In this document: piece by piece, positions 51,214 to 61,879 of the stretch
Layout of the letters: each line of letters opens with the position of its first letter
Position numbering within the stretch: the first letter of the stretch is position 1
Assembly (NCBI GenBank): GCA_902167985.1
Contig: CABHNZ010000006.1
Location: 124,001-188,000, forward strand
Direction of reading: 5' to 3'
Origin: Shinella sp. UYSO24
GTDB taxonomy: Bacteria; Pseudomonadota; Alphaproteobacteria; Rhizobiales; Rhizobiaceae
DNA: 64,000 nt
Made by a program: the position numbers and the translations under genes
Notes under the pieces: generated by a model
Seen by the model: only the letters and a program-made list of their open reading frames with translations
What the model was told of the DNA's origin: nothing
Databases searched by the model: none

Positions 51214-53288
51214 GCCGCGCGCTCCTGAAGTTGCTGCGTCGGCGTCGGCTGAAAGTCGTCGGCGGTGGGGAACATGCTGTAGCGAAGGGCAGCGCAGGCG
51301 CGCGAGATGCCATTCGTCTCAGTCGAGCAGTGGTGAACGAGTTCATCAAGGCAGGCGTCGAGCGCCTCCTGAAGTTGCTTGGGCGGCGTGACCGGCCCGG
51401 TAGTGCGAAGCTTCTGGTCGTAATAGCTGGCCATGCCGTCCAGAATGGCGCGCACAAGGCCCTTTTCTCGTGCTGAGAGGATGTCCATACCACGCTGAAG
51501 CTCAAGCACGTTAAAGCCCATCCGCATGTCCTTGATCATGTCCTCGCCGGCAATCGCGGTGCCTTTCGGCAGGGCGTTGATCCGGGGTGCAAGCAGGGCA
51601 AGGCGGTCCAGCATCTTGTGCAGGAGCGGCGTGAAATCGCTGGCGGCATCGGCCCTAGCGATAGCGCGGATATCCGCCCAGCCCGCATGCAGCAGCCGTT
51701 TCGCACTCCATTCGGTGCTCAGTGTCTTGATGAGGATTGTCACGACAAGCGCCAGCATCATGCCGGAGATCATGGCAGCGCTGGAATTGATGGTGTTGGC
51801 CGCATCATAGGTCGGGCGGGCCGGCACGCCGAGCATGTTGGGCAGGCTGGTGCCGACCGACATGCCGATCAGGAAGGTCTGCGGACGCGCAGCGAGAATG
51901 CCGACCGGTATGCAGACGATCGCCATAATGGCCATCATCACCGCAAAACTGTCGATCATCGGCATGATCGCATACTGGATAACGAAGGAGATAACGGCCG
52001 TCAGCGCACTGGCAGTCATGAAGGCGCGGATGACCGGCTTGGCATTGTCCATGGCAGCGAAGAAGCACATCATGATGGCGCTCATCAGCACCATGCCCGC
52101 CCCCGTGGCCCATCCTGTGGAGATCCAGATGAAGCAGCCGAGTGCCGTCGTGAGCGCTGCCGTGACGCCCGAAAACAGGATCATCGTATAGTCGCGGTGT
52201 GACGGACGCTGGGCGCCGGCCGTCAGGCCAAGGCGGGCGAGCAGGCGCGAGCGCGTGCGGCGTGGCTCGACACCGTTCTTGAGGTCGATGCAATCGCTCC
52301 AGGTCTGGACAAGATCCTGCAGGCGCGTGGCGAGGTTGCGGGCAAGCATGCCGCCCCAGGTGCCATCCTCGCTGCCCCGTTGGGCGATACCCTCCAGCCG
52401 GCTCCACATGGCATCGCGGTCTTCTTCCGAAAGCGCGGTGTGGGTGTTCATCCACGTGGTTACGTCATCGAGGATTTTGCGGATTTCTTCGGGAATACCG
52501 CCTCGGCTGTTGCGGAAGGCCGCAATCACATCCTCAAGACCGGAGACGACGGGCAGAAGTGCCACCATCATGCGTTGCAATTCGCGGGAGAGGACGGCGG
52601 TGCGGCGCGCTTCCGCGGTGTCATAGAAGGCATGGGTGGTGAAGAGACGGATATCGGCGGCTTCGGCGGCAAGCTTGCGCGACAGCGAGGCAACAATGCC
52701 CTGCGCGCCATCGGCCCGCAACACGTCGCCCGCCAGCTTGCAGATATCCGACAGCCAGCCATCGACGCGCTTGGAGAGGACGACATTGGCTGATTTCGGG
52801 AAGAAGGCCGTGTTGAAAATCAGAACGCAGACGATGGCGACGCCGATTTCCAACGTGCGGGCAGTGGCATAATCAAAGGCGGTATCGGGCGCATCGACCA
52901 CCGGAAAGCTGGTGAGTGCCGCCGTATATCCAGCCAGCATGAAGGCATAGCTGCGCGGCGAGCGATCGAGAAGGCTGAGGGAAAGGCAGGTGCCGATCCA
53001 CAGCGCGATCGCGGCCGAGAGGATTTCGGGGGAATTGACGAGGTTTGGAACGAAGGTCACGGTCGCAGCGCCGCCGACGGCCGTGCCGATCAGGCGGTAA
53101 AGCGCCTTCGAGCCGCTTGCACCGGCCAAAGGGTTGGCGATGATGTAGACGCTGGTGAAGGCCCATTGCGGCCCTTCCAGATCAAAGGTGTAACAGATCA
53201 GCAGTGCCAGCACCGCGGCGGCAAAGGTCTTCACCGAGAAGATCACATCGTCCGTGCTGGGATTAAAAATTTGCGAAATCATTGCCAT
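51210..53288 (-). CDS. aaeB: FUSC-family (AaeB-like) exporter
   Basis: 692-aa fusaric-acid-resistance/aromatic-carboxylate exporter: two sets of about six helices (VKTFAAAVLALLICYTFDLEGPQWAFTSVYIIANP at the start; MILFSGVTAALTTALGCFIWI around 370) separated by cytosolic helical regions (~180-350), with a C-terminal cytosolic tail. First gene of the operon, divergent from a MarR regulator. Likely exports hydroxylated aromatic acids or phenolics. Start at 53288 or 53282. Intact. Confidence 0.9.
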   Translation of the reverse strand: MAMISQIFNPSTDDVIFSVKTFAAAVLALLICYTFDLEGPQWAFTSVYIIANPLAGASGSKALYRLIGTAVGGAATVTFVPNLVNSPEILSAAIALWIGTCLSLSLLDRSPRSYAFMLAGYTAALTSFPVVDAPDTAFDYATARTLEIGVAIVCVLIFNTAFFPKSANVVLSKRVDGWLSDICKLAGDVLRADGAQGIVASLSRKLAAEAADIRLFTTHAFYDTAEARRTAVLSRELQRMMVALLPVVSGLEDVIAAFRNSRGGIPEEIRKILDDVTTWMNTHTALSEEDRDAMWSRLEGIAQRGSEDGTWGGMLARNLATRLQDLVQTWSDCIDLKNGVEPRRTRSRLLARLGLTAGAQRPSHRDYTMILFSGVTAALTTALGCFIWISTGWATGAGMVLMSAIMMCFFAAMDNAKPVIRAFMTASALTAVISFVIQYAIMPMIDSFAVMMAIMAIVCIPVGILAARPQTFLIGMSVGTSLPNMLGVPARPTYDAANTINSSAAMISGMMLALVVTILIKTLSTEWSAKRLLHAGWADIRAIARADAASDFTPLLHKMLDRLALLAPRINALPKGTAIAGEDMIKDMRMGFNVLELQRGMDILSAREKGLVRAILDGMASYYDQKLRTTGPVTPPKQLQEALDACLDELVHHCSTETNGISRACAALRYSMFPTADDFQPTPTQQLQERAA

Positions 53289-53589
53289 GGCTCTTACGCA
53301 ATACCATCAGTCTCCTGATGGCCCTGTCTTCGTGTCCGCATGATGGCAAAGGCTAAGTCGAGCGCGCTGGCGCTACGGCGAGGGTCTGCATCAGGCCGAG
53401 CCCGGAACGTGGATGGCCGTCACCTGGGCTTTGAGGCGTGTGCGGCGCAATCGTCGTGGCTTGCTCTGTGTCAGATATATAGTTCGTATGTGTACTATCC
53501 ACAAGCCATCAATTGGCTTATAAGGCCTATGCACGCTATGGTGATCATTGGACAGATTGTCGCAGCGGCTGATTGACGGAGATGCCGAA
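53289..53589. other. Divergent promoter region, aae operon and marR
   Basis: About 300 bp with no gene. The central part (53465-53520) is A+T-rich and holds the ATAGT-N10-ACTAT repeat near the expected marR promoter. Nothing else recognised. Confidence 0.55.
53479..53498. promoter_or_regulatory. Probable MarR operator
   Basis: ATAGT and ACTAT form a perfect 5-bp inverted repeat around TCGTATGTGT, a 20-bp site typical of MarR dimers. It lies 91 bp before the marR start and about 190 bp from the divergent pump gene. Confidence 0.5.
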
Positions 53590-54060
53590 ATGGACAAGCA
53601 GCAGGCAGGAAAACGCAAGGTTACGGGCAGCCTGCTGCAGGCGGCGGGCCTCTGGCGGCGTCTGGCCGAGCGTGCGCTCATGGCGGAAGGTATTTCAGCC
53701 GCCCGTGCGGATGTGCTGATCTGGGTCGGCCGGCTTGGCGGCGGTGTGCGTCAGGTGCAGCTGGCCGAGGCGATCGGTCATACCAGCAATGCCCTTGTGC
53801 GGCTTCTCGATGAATTGAGCGCGGCCGATCTCATCGAGCGCCGTCCTGATGAAAGCGATCGGCGGGCCAATACGATCTGGCTGACGGAAACGGGTGAGGA
53901 TATGTGCGCGCGTGCCGAGTGGGTTCTCGATCAGTTGCGGGATGATGTGTTGACGGATGTCACGCCAGATCAGATCGAAGCACTCTGCCGTTTGCACGAG
54001 GCGCTGTCGAGCGCGGCTCGAAGCTACGACAGCCGCTCCTCGGTGGCTGTTCCCGCCTGA
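53590..54060 (+). CDS. MarR-family regulator
   Basis: 156 aa. The winged HTH covers VRQVQLAEAIGHTSNALVRLLDELSAADLIERRPDESDRRANTIWLTETG, with dimerisation helices at both ends. The start at 53590 (MDKQQAGKR) has GGAG eight bases upstream; an earlier Met at 53548 lacks support. It is divergent from the FUSC/DUF1656/HlyD operon and probably represses it until a phenolic ligand binds, as MarR proteins usually do. Confidence 0.88.
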   Translation: MDKQQAGKRKVTGSLLQAAGLWRRLAERALMAEGISAARADVLIWVGRLGGGVRQVQLAEAIGHTSNALVRLLDELSAADLIERRPDESDRRANTIWLTETGEDMCARAEWVLDQLRDDVLTDVTPDQIEALCRLHEALSSAARSYDSRSSVAVPA

Positions 54061-54118
54061 CAATTCGATCCGGCTGCACGACCTGGTGCCGAGAGCGCGA
54101 TCATCATCTTGCCGGAAA

Positions 54119-54145
54119 CCTTCCCGATGATGAGGTTCGGGAAGG
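54119..54145 (-). terminator. Terminator of the glp operon
   Basis: CCTTCCCGA (54119-54127) pairs perfectly with TCGGGAAGG (54137-54145). On the minus strand a short U-run follows. It lies between the convergent marR and glpV genes; the weak U-run lowers certainty. Confidence 0.6.
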
Positions 54146-54194
54146 GCCCCGAGGCTGCCCGGACGACGCATGACGCCCGGGCGCACCTCAACTG

Positions 54195-55924
<1,730 letters not shown>

Positions 55925-56007
55925 AATGTCCTCCCAGAGTTGCGATTGCACATGTACCTGTATCTGCACCTATACGGGGCCCCTCCCGAGGCACCGGTCC
56001 GCTGGCC

Positions 56008-56289
56008 TTACACGAAGCGGAAAACGCCGATGGCGTAGACCACGGCAAGGCCAAGAGCCCACCACAGGTTGGGTCCGATCAGCCCCAACCATGCGAGATG
56101 AATGAAGGCTGCGCCGAGAAGCGAGATGAACAGCCGGTCACCCCGTGTCGTCTCGAAGCGCAGGATGCCGGTGCGCGGTGCGCCGCCGGGTGAAAAATAC
56201 TCCCAGATGCTCATGCCGACGAGCAGCGCCAGGATCGTCAGGAAGAAGAGCGCCGTCGGCAGCGTCCATGCCATCCACGAAAAGGTCAT
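56008..56289 (-). CDS. glpU: DUF2160 small membrane protein (GlpU)
   Basis: 93 aa with two or three hydrophobic helices (MAWTLPTALFFLTILALLVGMSIWEYF, LLGAAFIHLAWLGLIG, LWWALGLAVVYAIGVFRFV) and the conserved FSPGGAPRTGILRFETTRGDRLFISLL. DUF2160 proteins sit in the same place in rhizobial glycerol ABC operons and are probably accessory membrane subunits. It lies 16 bases after the permease stop; an upstream frameshift makes it look fused to GlpQ, but GlpQ has its own stop at 56306. Confidence 0.87.
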   Translation of the reverse strand: MTFSWMAWTLPTALFFLTILALLVGMSIWEYFSPGGAPRTGILRFETTRGDRLFISLLGAAFIHLAWLGLIGPNLWWALGLAVVYAIGVFRFV

Positions 56290-56305
56290 GACCGTTTTCC
56301 CTCCC

Positions 56306-57132
56306 TCAGACGCGACCAAGGGCAAAGCCCTTGGCGATGTAGTTGCGGACGAATAGATGACGAGCGCGCCGGGCACGATGGTGAGCACGCCGGCAGCCGC
56401 CAGCACGCCCCAGTCCATGCCGGCCGCCGACACGGTGCGCGTCATGATCGCCGAGATCGGCTTGGCGTCGGTCGTCGTCAGCGTGCGGGCCAGCAGCAGT
56501 TCGACCCATGAGAACATGAAGCAGAAGAAGGCCGCGACGCCGATGCCGGATGCGATCAGCGGCATGAAGATCTTCACGAAGAAGCGCGGGAAGGAATAGC
56601 CGTCGATATAGGCCGTCTCGTCGATTTCCTTCGGCACGCCGGAAATGAAGCCTTCAAGGATCCAGACTGCCAGCGGCACGTTGAACAGGCAATGGGCAAG
56701 CGCGACCGCGATATGCGTGTCAATCAGTCCGAAAGCCGAATAGAGCTGGAAGAAAGGCAGTGCAAAGACGGCCGGCGGCGCCATGCGGTTGGTGAGCAGC
56801 CAGAAGAACAGGTGCTTGTCACCCAGAAACCGGTAGCGCGAGAAGGCATAGGCGGCGGGCAGCGCTGCGGCAACCGAGATCACCGTGTTCATCGCCACAT
56901 AGATGATCGAGTTGATATAGCCCGAATACCAGGACGGATCGCTGAAGATGATACCGTAATTGCGCAGCGTCGGGCTGTGCGGGTAAAGCGAGAACGTGCC
57001 GGTGATCTCGGCATTTTCCTTGAAGCTCATGTTGACGAGCCAGTAGATCGGCAGAAGCAGAAAGAGGATATAAAGCGCCGAGACGAGCCAGGAGAAGCGA
57101 CCGGCAGGCTTGAATTTCTGGGGCTTGGCCAT
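56306..57132 (-). CDS. glpQ: Glycerol-3-phosphate ABC permease 2
   Basis: About 275-aa MalG-like permease with six helices and the EAA loop around GFISGVPKEIDETAYIDGYSFPRFFVKIFMPLIASGI. The start at 57132 (MAKPQKFKP) has AAGGAG eight bases upstream. The frame breaks near 56354 (GALVIY, then FVRNYIAKGFALGRV and a stop at 56306); one T restores it. It lies 14 bases after glpP. The symbol follows the rhizobial glp operon and is unrelated to E. coli GlpQ phosphodiesterase. Confidence 0.87.
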
Positions 57133-57146
57133 GGTTTTCTCCTTTC

Positions 57147-58013
57147 TCAATTGTCGGCGTCGCTGCTAGTCATGACCGTGTAGAAGATCCACGACAGAAG
57201 CAGGATGATCAGGAAGTAGATGATCGACATGGCCGCTGCCGGCCCGAGATCGAACTGGCCGACCGCCATCTTGACGAGGTCGATCGACAGGAAGGTGGTG
57301 GAATTGCCGGGGCCGCCGCCGGTGACGACAAAGGGCTCAGTATAGATCATGAAACTGTCCATGAAGCGCAGAAGGACCGCGATCAGCAGAACCCGCTTCA
57401 TCTTCGGCAGCTGGATATAGCGGAACACCGCCCAGCGCGACGCGCCATCGATCTTGGCGGCCTGATAATAGGCGTCGGGAATGGAGACGAGGCCGGCATA
57501 GCACAAGAGCACGACAAGGCTCGTCCAGTGCCAGACATCCATGATGACGACGGTGATCCAGGCATCGAGTGGGTCGCGGACGTAGTTGTAGTCGAGGCCG
57601 AGTGCTTCGAGGGTATGGCCGAGAAGCCCGATATCGACACGTCCGAAGACCTGCCAGATAGTGCCGACGACATTCCACGGAATGAGCAGCGGCAGCGACA
57701 TCAGGACGAGGCAGACCGGCACGCCGAGCCCCTTCTTCGGCATGTTGAGCGCGATGAAAATGCCGAGCGGGATTTCGATCGCGAGAATAATCAGCGAGAA
57801 CAGAAGGTTGCGCTGAAGCGCATCCCAGAACCGTTCGGAATGCAGGATCTGGTCGAACCAGTCGGTGCCGGCCCAGAAGAACTCGTTATTGCCGAACGTA
57901 TCCTGCACCGAATAGTTGACGACCGTCATCAGCGGGATGGCGGCGGAGAAGGCGACGAGCACCAGGACCGGGAGTACCAGGAACCAGGCCTTGTTGTTCC
58001 ATGTCTTTTCCAT
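57147..58013 (-). CDS. glpP: Glycerol-3-phosphate ABC permease 1
   Basis: 288-aa MalF-like permease: FLVLPVLVLVAFSAAIPLMTVVNYSVQD at the start, EAA loop in GLVSIPDAYYQAAKIDGASRWAVFRYIQLPKMKRVLLIAVLLRFMDSF, six helices in all. Sits between the ATPase GlpT and the second permease, as in Rhizobium glp operons. Intact; start at 58013 two bases after the glpT stop. Confidence 0.9.
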   Translation of the reverse strand: MEKTWNNKAWFLVLPVLVLVAFSAAIPLMTVVNYSVQDTFGNNEFFWAGTDWFDQILHSERFWDALQRNLLFSLIILAIEIPLGIFIALNMPKKGLGVPVCLVLMSLPLLIPWNVVGTIWQVFGRVDIGLLGHTLEALGLDYNYVRDPLDAWITVVIMDVWHWTSLVVLLCYAGLVSIPDAYYQAAKIDGASRWAVFRYIQLPKMKRVLLIAVLLRFMDSFMIYTEPFVVTGGGPGNSTTFLSIDLVKMAVGQFDLGPAAAMSIIYFLIILLLSWIFYTVMTSSDADN

Positions 58014-58015
58014 GA

Positions 58016-59101
58016 TCAGGCCTCCCGTCTTTCTTGCCCGGCGCCGACGCGCCAGGAATTGGCATAGATATGCACGCCGGCGGGATCGAAGGTGACGCGC
58101 GGTTCGGCGGGGATTTCGGCATCTTCCGGCACGACGATCGCTGTCGGGCGCCCTTCGAACTCGGCGCGCACGATCCTGTGACGGCCGATATCCTCGATGC
58201 GGTTGATGGTGATCGGCAGGCCGTGGCGCCCAAGCCTCAGGAATTCCGGGCGGATGCCGAGTTCGATCCGGTCGCTGGTCGCGACATCGGGTGCGGTGGC
58301 AAGCCCGATGCTCTGCGTGCCGACGATCGCCTGATTGCCGTCGATCTTCGCCGGCATGACATTCATCCCCGGCGAGCCGATGAAATAGCCGACGAATGTG
58401 TGGCTCGGCCGCTCGAACAGCTCGGCTGGCGTGCCGATCTGGACGATCTGGCCGTCATACATGACGACCACCTTGTCGGCGAAAGTCAGGGCCTCCGTCT
58501 GGTCATGGGTCACATAGACCATGGTGAAGCCGAGCTGCTTATGCAGCCGTTTCAACTGCGAGCGCAGCACCCATTTCATATGCGGGTCGATGACGGTCAG
58601 CGGCTCATCGAAGAGAATGGCGCTGACATCGTTGCGCACCAGCCCGCGCCCAAGCGAGATCTTCTGCTTCTGGTCGGCGGTCAGGCCGCGGGCCTTGCGG
58701 CTGGCCCAATCCGAGAGGCCGATGATATCGAGCATTTCGCGCACGCGACGATCGACATCCGCCTCGCTGACGCCGCGATTGCGCAAGGGGAAGGCGAGAT
58801 TGTCGTAGACTGTCATCGTGTCGTAGATAACCGGGAACTGGAAGACCTGGGCGATGTTGCGGGCCTGCGTGGTAAGGTCGGTCACATCCCGGCCGTCGAA
58901 CAGGATGCGCCCGTGAGAGGGCTGCAACAGGCCGGAAATGATGTTGAGCAGGGTTGTCTTGCCGCAGCCGGAAGGGCCGAGCAGTGCATAGGCGCCACCA
59001 TCCGCCCATTCGTGATCGACCTCGCGCAGCGCATAATCCTTGTCGGATTGCGGGTTGGCGCCGTAGGCGTGGCGGATATGGTCAAGGGTGATGCGTGCCA
59101 T
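58016..59101 (-). CDS. glpT: Glycerol-3-phosphate ABC ATPase 2, atypical signature
   Basis: 361-aa ATPase. Walker A GPSGCGKTTLLNI, Walker B AILFDEPLTVID and switch VTHDQTEA are normal, but the C-signature is LTADQKQKISLGRGL where LSGGQ is expected. Its partner GlpS has a normal signature, so the pair likely forms a heterodimer with one weak site. The C-terminal third is an OB-type regulatory domain (LGIRPEFLRLGRHGLPITINRIEDIG). The symbol is rhizobial usage and not the E. coli antiporter. Intact. Confidence 0.88.
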   Translation of the reverse strand: MARITLDHIRHAYGANPQSDKDYALREVDHEWADGGAYALLGPSGCGKTTLLNIISGLLQPSHGRILFDGRDVTDLTTQARNIAQVFQFPVIYDTMTVYDNLAFPLRNRGVSEADVDRRVREMLDIIGLSDWASRKARGLTADQKQKISLGRGLVRNDVSAILFDEPLTVIDPHMKWVLRSQLKRLHKQLGFTMVYVTHDQTEALTFADKVVVMYDGQIVQIGTPAELFERPSHTFVGYFIGSPGMNVMPAKIDGNQAIVGTQSIGLATAPDVATSDRIELGIRPEFLRLGRHGLPITINRIEDIGRHRIVRAEFEGRPTAIVVPEDAEIPAEPRVTFDPAGVHIYANSWRVGAGQERREA

Positions 59102-59113
59102 GATCGTCTCCCC

Positions 59114-60190
59114 TCACGCCGCTTGCCCGGCCGCGATGGCGCGGCCATCGGCATCGAATGCCATCAGATGCCTTGTATCGAGATAGACATCGACCTCCGT
59201 ATCGGGATCGAGATCGTGGATGCCGGCCGCCAGCATCACCCAGCGCGCGCCGCCGCAATCCAGATGCAGGAAGCTTTCGGAACCAGTGATCTCGGAAATC
59301 TGGGTGCGGGCCGTCAGCCGCGCCGAGGCAGGCGTCTGCGCCTCAAAGCCGAGATGATGCGGATGGAAGGCCAGCGAAACCGGGCCATCCGGAATGGTGC
59401 GCAGATGCGCCGGCACCGCGATTGCCGGAACGGCGCCGTTCGTCAGCGTATCGCCGGTTTTCATCATGGAAAGCGTGTTGAGCGGCGGGTCGGCGAAGGT
59501 GCGGGCCGTTACGATATCGCGCGGGTTGCGGTAGACCTCGATCGTCGGACCGAATTGCGTGACGCGGCCCTCCGAAAGGGTTGCCGTATTGCCGCCGAGA
59601 AGCAGGGCTTCGGAAGGTTCGGTCGTCGCATAGACGAAGATCGCGCCCGATTGCGCGAAGATCTTCGGCAGTTCCTCGCGCAGTTCCTCTCTCAGTTTGT
59701 AGTCGAGATTGGCGAGCGGCTCGTCCATCAAGACGAGGCTGGCACTCTTGACGAGCGCGCGTGCCAGCGCCGTGCGCTGCTGCTGGCCGCCGGAAAGATT
59801 GAGCGGTGTGCGGTCGAGATAGGGGGTGAGCCGCATCAGTTCGGCGGCTTTTTTGACCTCGCGGTCGATCGTCGCCTTGTCGCGCCCGGCGATCCGCATC
59901 GGCGAGGCGATATTTTCGTAAACGGTGAGAAGCGGATAGTTGATGAACTGCTGGTAGACCATCGCGACATTGCGCTTCTGCACCGCAAGCCCGGTCACAT
60001 CGGTGCCATCGAAATGCACCGATCCTTCGCTCGGCCGGTCAAGGCCTGCCATCAGCCGCATCAGCGACGTCTTGCCCGACAGCGTCGGGCCAAGCAGTAC
60101 GTTGAGAGAGCCGCGCTCAAACGCAAGGTCGGTCGGGCGAATGTGATATTCGCCCGCGACCATTTTCGCGGCTTTTCGCAATTCCAGCAT
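59114..60190 (-). CDS. glpS: Glycerol-3-phosphate ABC ATPase 1
   Basis: About 358-aa sugar-type ABC ATPase: Walker A GPTLSGKTSLMRLMAG, signature LSGGQQQRTALARAL, Walker B LVLMDEPLANLD, and the H-loop replaced by ATTEPSEA (Thr in the usual His position). The C-terminal regulatory domain covers ~240-358. The start at 60190 (MLELRKAAK) follows AGGGG. It lies 39 bases after glpD and 12 bases before glpT. The changed switch residue here and the changed signature in GlpT are complementary asymmetries. Intact. Confidence 0.88.
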   Translation of the reverse strand: MLELRKAAKMVAGEYHIRPTDLAFERGSLNVLLGPTLSGKTSLMRLMAGLDRPSEGSVHFDGTDVTGLAVQKRNVAMVYQQFINYPLLTVYENIASPMRIAGRDKATIDREVKKAAELMRLTPYLDRTPLNLSGGQQQRTALARALVKSASLVLMDEPLANLDYKLREELREELPKIFAQSGAIFVYATTEPSEALLLGGNTATLSEGRVTQFGPTIEVYRNPRDIVTARTFADPPLNTLSMMKTGDTLTNGAVPAIAVPAHLRTIPDGPVSLAFHPHHLGFEAQTPASARLTARTQISEITGSESFLHLDCGGARWVMLAAGIHDLDPDTEVDVYLDTRHLMAFDADGRAIAAGQAA

Positions 60191-60229
60191 TCGGTTCCCC
60201 TGCCTCCTCACAGCGGGAACACATGCCGT

Positions 60230-61768
60230 TCAGCCGGCCATTATCCTGGCAGGTATCGCGGCAATGTACTCCTCCAATTGCCTTTTTTCCTCGTCATTGA
60301 GCCGCAGGCCATCCTTCGTCCTTCTCCAGAGAACGTCGGCGGCGGTCATGGCCCATTCATTGTCTATCAGGTAGCGGACCTCCGCCTCGTAGAGGTCGGC
60401 GCCGAAATGCCGGCCGAGATCGGCCAAGGTGTTCGCAGCCCCAAGCAGCGTCCAGGCCTTGGTGCCGTAACGGCGCACCAGCCTGCGCGCATGCCTGTCA
60501 GAAATGAAGCCGTAACGGCCCTTCAGTCGTGCGACTTCCGCCTCATAACCGGTGACGGCAAAATCGCCGCCGGGCAGGTGGCTCTTGGCCGTCCACGGTG
60601 CGCCCTTGGCGCCGATCGCTTCGGCAATCTTTTCCAGCGCATGTTCGGAAAGCCGGCGATAGGTCGTCAGCTTGCCGCCGAAGACGTTGAGCAGCGGTGC
60701 CTCGCCACTGGCAGCGGCCTTTTCGCCAGCGCCCTCAAGCTTCAGCACATAATCGCGGGTCGCTTCCTGCGCCTTCGAGGCGCCGTCATCGAAGAGCGGG
60801 CGTACGGCAGAATATGTCCAGACGATATCATTGCGGGTCACGGGCTCGCGAAAATATTCCGACGCCGCCTTGCAGAGATAATCGGTCTCTTCATCGGAGA
60901 TGCGGATTGCACCCGGATCCTCCTTGAAGTCGCGGTCGGTCGTGCCGATCAGCGTATAATCGCCCTCATAGGGAATGGCGAAGATGATGCGGTTGTCCGG
61001 GTTCTGGAAGAAATAGGCGCGGGGCCCCTCGAACTTCTTCTTCACCACGATATGGCTGCCCTGCACGAGGCGCACATGCCGTGCCTCGTTCTGGCCGAAG
61101 GCCGCGCGGATCACCGCATCGACCCAGGGACCGGCGGCATTGACCAGCATCCGCGCACGGTGGGTCTGGCGTTCGCCTGAAAGCGTGCCGACCGTCTCGA
61201 TCGTCCACAAGCCGCCCTCGCGCCGTGCCGCGACCACCTTTGTGCGCGGCAGGATCTTTGCGCCGCGATCTGCTGCGTCGCGGGCATTCAGCACCACCAT
61301 GCGGGCATCGTCGACCCAGCCGTCGGAATATTCGAAGGCCTTGGAGAAGATCGGCTTCAGCGGTTTTGCCGCCTGATCCTTGTGCATGTCGAGGACTGCG
61401 GTGGGCGGCAGAAGCTTGCGGCCTCCAAGATGATCGTACAGGAAGAGGCCAAGCCGAATCATCCATGCCGGGCGGATGCCGCCCTTGTGATAGGGCAGGA
61501 CGAAGCGCATCGGCCAGATGATATGCGGCGCCATGGCCCAGAGCACTTCGCGCTCCATCAGGCTCTCGCGCACGAGGCGGAATTCGTAATGTTCGAGATA
61601 GCGCAGGCCGCCATGAATGAGCTTCGTCGCGCCGGAAGACGTGCCGGAGGCAAAGTCGTTCATCTCGGCAAGTGCAACCGAATACCCGCGGCCCACCGCG
61701 TCACGCGCAATGCCGCAGCCGTTAATTCCGCCACCGATGACGAAAATATCCAGGGTTTCCTGGCTCAT
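60230..61768 (-). CDS. glpD: Glycerol-3-phosphate dehydrogenase (aerobic)
   Basis: About 512-aa FAD enzyme that oxidises glycerol-3-phosphate to dihydroxyacetone phosphate and feeds the quinone pool at the inner membrane. FAD site IFVIGGGINGCGIARDAVGRGY, then DFASGTSSGATKLIHGGLRYLEHYEFRLV; TDRDFKEDPGAIRISDEETDYL and a C-terminal helical domain. The start at 61768 follows GGAG by six bases; an upstream GTG is less likely. First gene of the catabolic and import operon, preceded by an array of presumed GlpR boxes. Intact. Confidence 0.93.
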   Translation of the reverse strand: MSQETLDIFVIGGGINGCGIARDAVGRGYSVALAEMNDFASGTSSGATKLIHGGLRYLEHYEFRLVRESLMEREVLWAMAPHIIWPMRFVLPYHKGGIRPAWMIRLGLFLYDHLGGRKLLPPTAVLDMHKDQAAKPLKPIFSKAFEYSDGWVDDARMVVLNARDAADRGAKILPRTKVVAARREGGLWTIETVGTLSGERQTHRARMLVNAAGPWVDAVIRAAFGQNEARHVRLVQGSHIVVKKKFEGPRAYFFQNPDNRIIFAIPYEGDYTLIGTTDRDFKEDPGAIRISDEETDYLCKAASEYFREPVTRNDIVWTYSAVRPLFDDGASKAQEATRDYVLKLEGAGEKAAASGEAPLLNVFGGKLTTYRRLSEHALEKIAEAIGAKGAPWTAKSHLPGGDFAVTGYEAEVARLKGRYGFISDRHARRLVRRYGTKAWTLLGAANTLADLGRHFGADLYEAEVRYLIDNEWAMTAADVLWRRTKDGLRLNDEEKRQLEEYIAAIPARIMAG

Positions 61769-61814
61769 GTCCTGCTCCTGCACTGAAAACGCAAGGGTTA
61801 TGCTGCCGTTGCGA

Positions 61815-61859
61815 AATCGAATTTGATTAAATCGAAGATCAAGCGAATGTCAAACGAAA
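61815..61859. promoter_or_regulatory. GlpR-type operator array upstream of glpD
   Basis: Four AANCGAAN units occur: AATCGAAT (61815), AATCGAAG (61830), AAGCGAAT (61841) and AAACGAAA (61852). The last three are spaced exactly 11 bp apart. Two reverse-orientation copies with the same 11-bp spacing occur just upstream of glpR. DeoR-family regulators often use such phased direct repeats. Confidence 0.7.
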
Positions 61860-61879
61860 GGTTGTGGTGGTGCGAATTA

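Noticed and set aside
56008..57150. Natural GlpQ-GlpU fusion protein
   Set aside because: The fusion arises from a one-base loss near 56354; restoring it gives FVRNYIAKGFALGRV and a proper stop at 56306, with glpU starting at 56289 behind its own ribosome site.
58034..61180. 1048-codon open frame on the plus strand across the glp genes
   Set aside because: It is antisense to intact glpT, glpS and glpD, has no family motifs, and is explained by high third-position GC.
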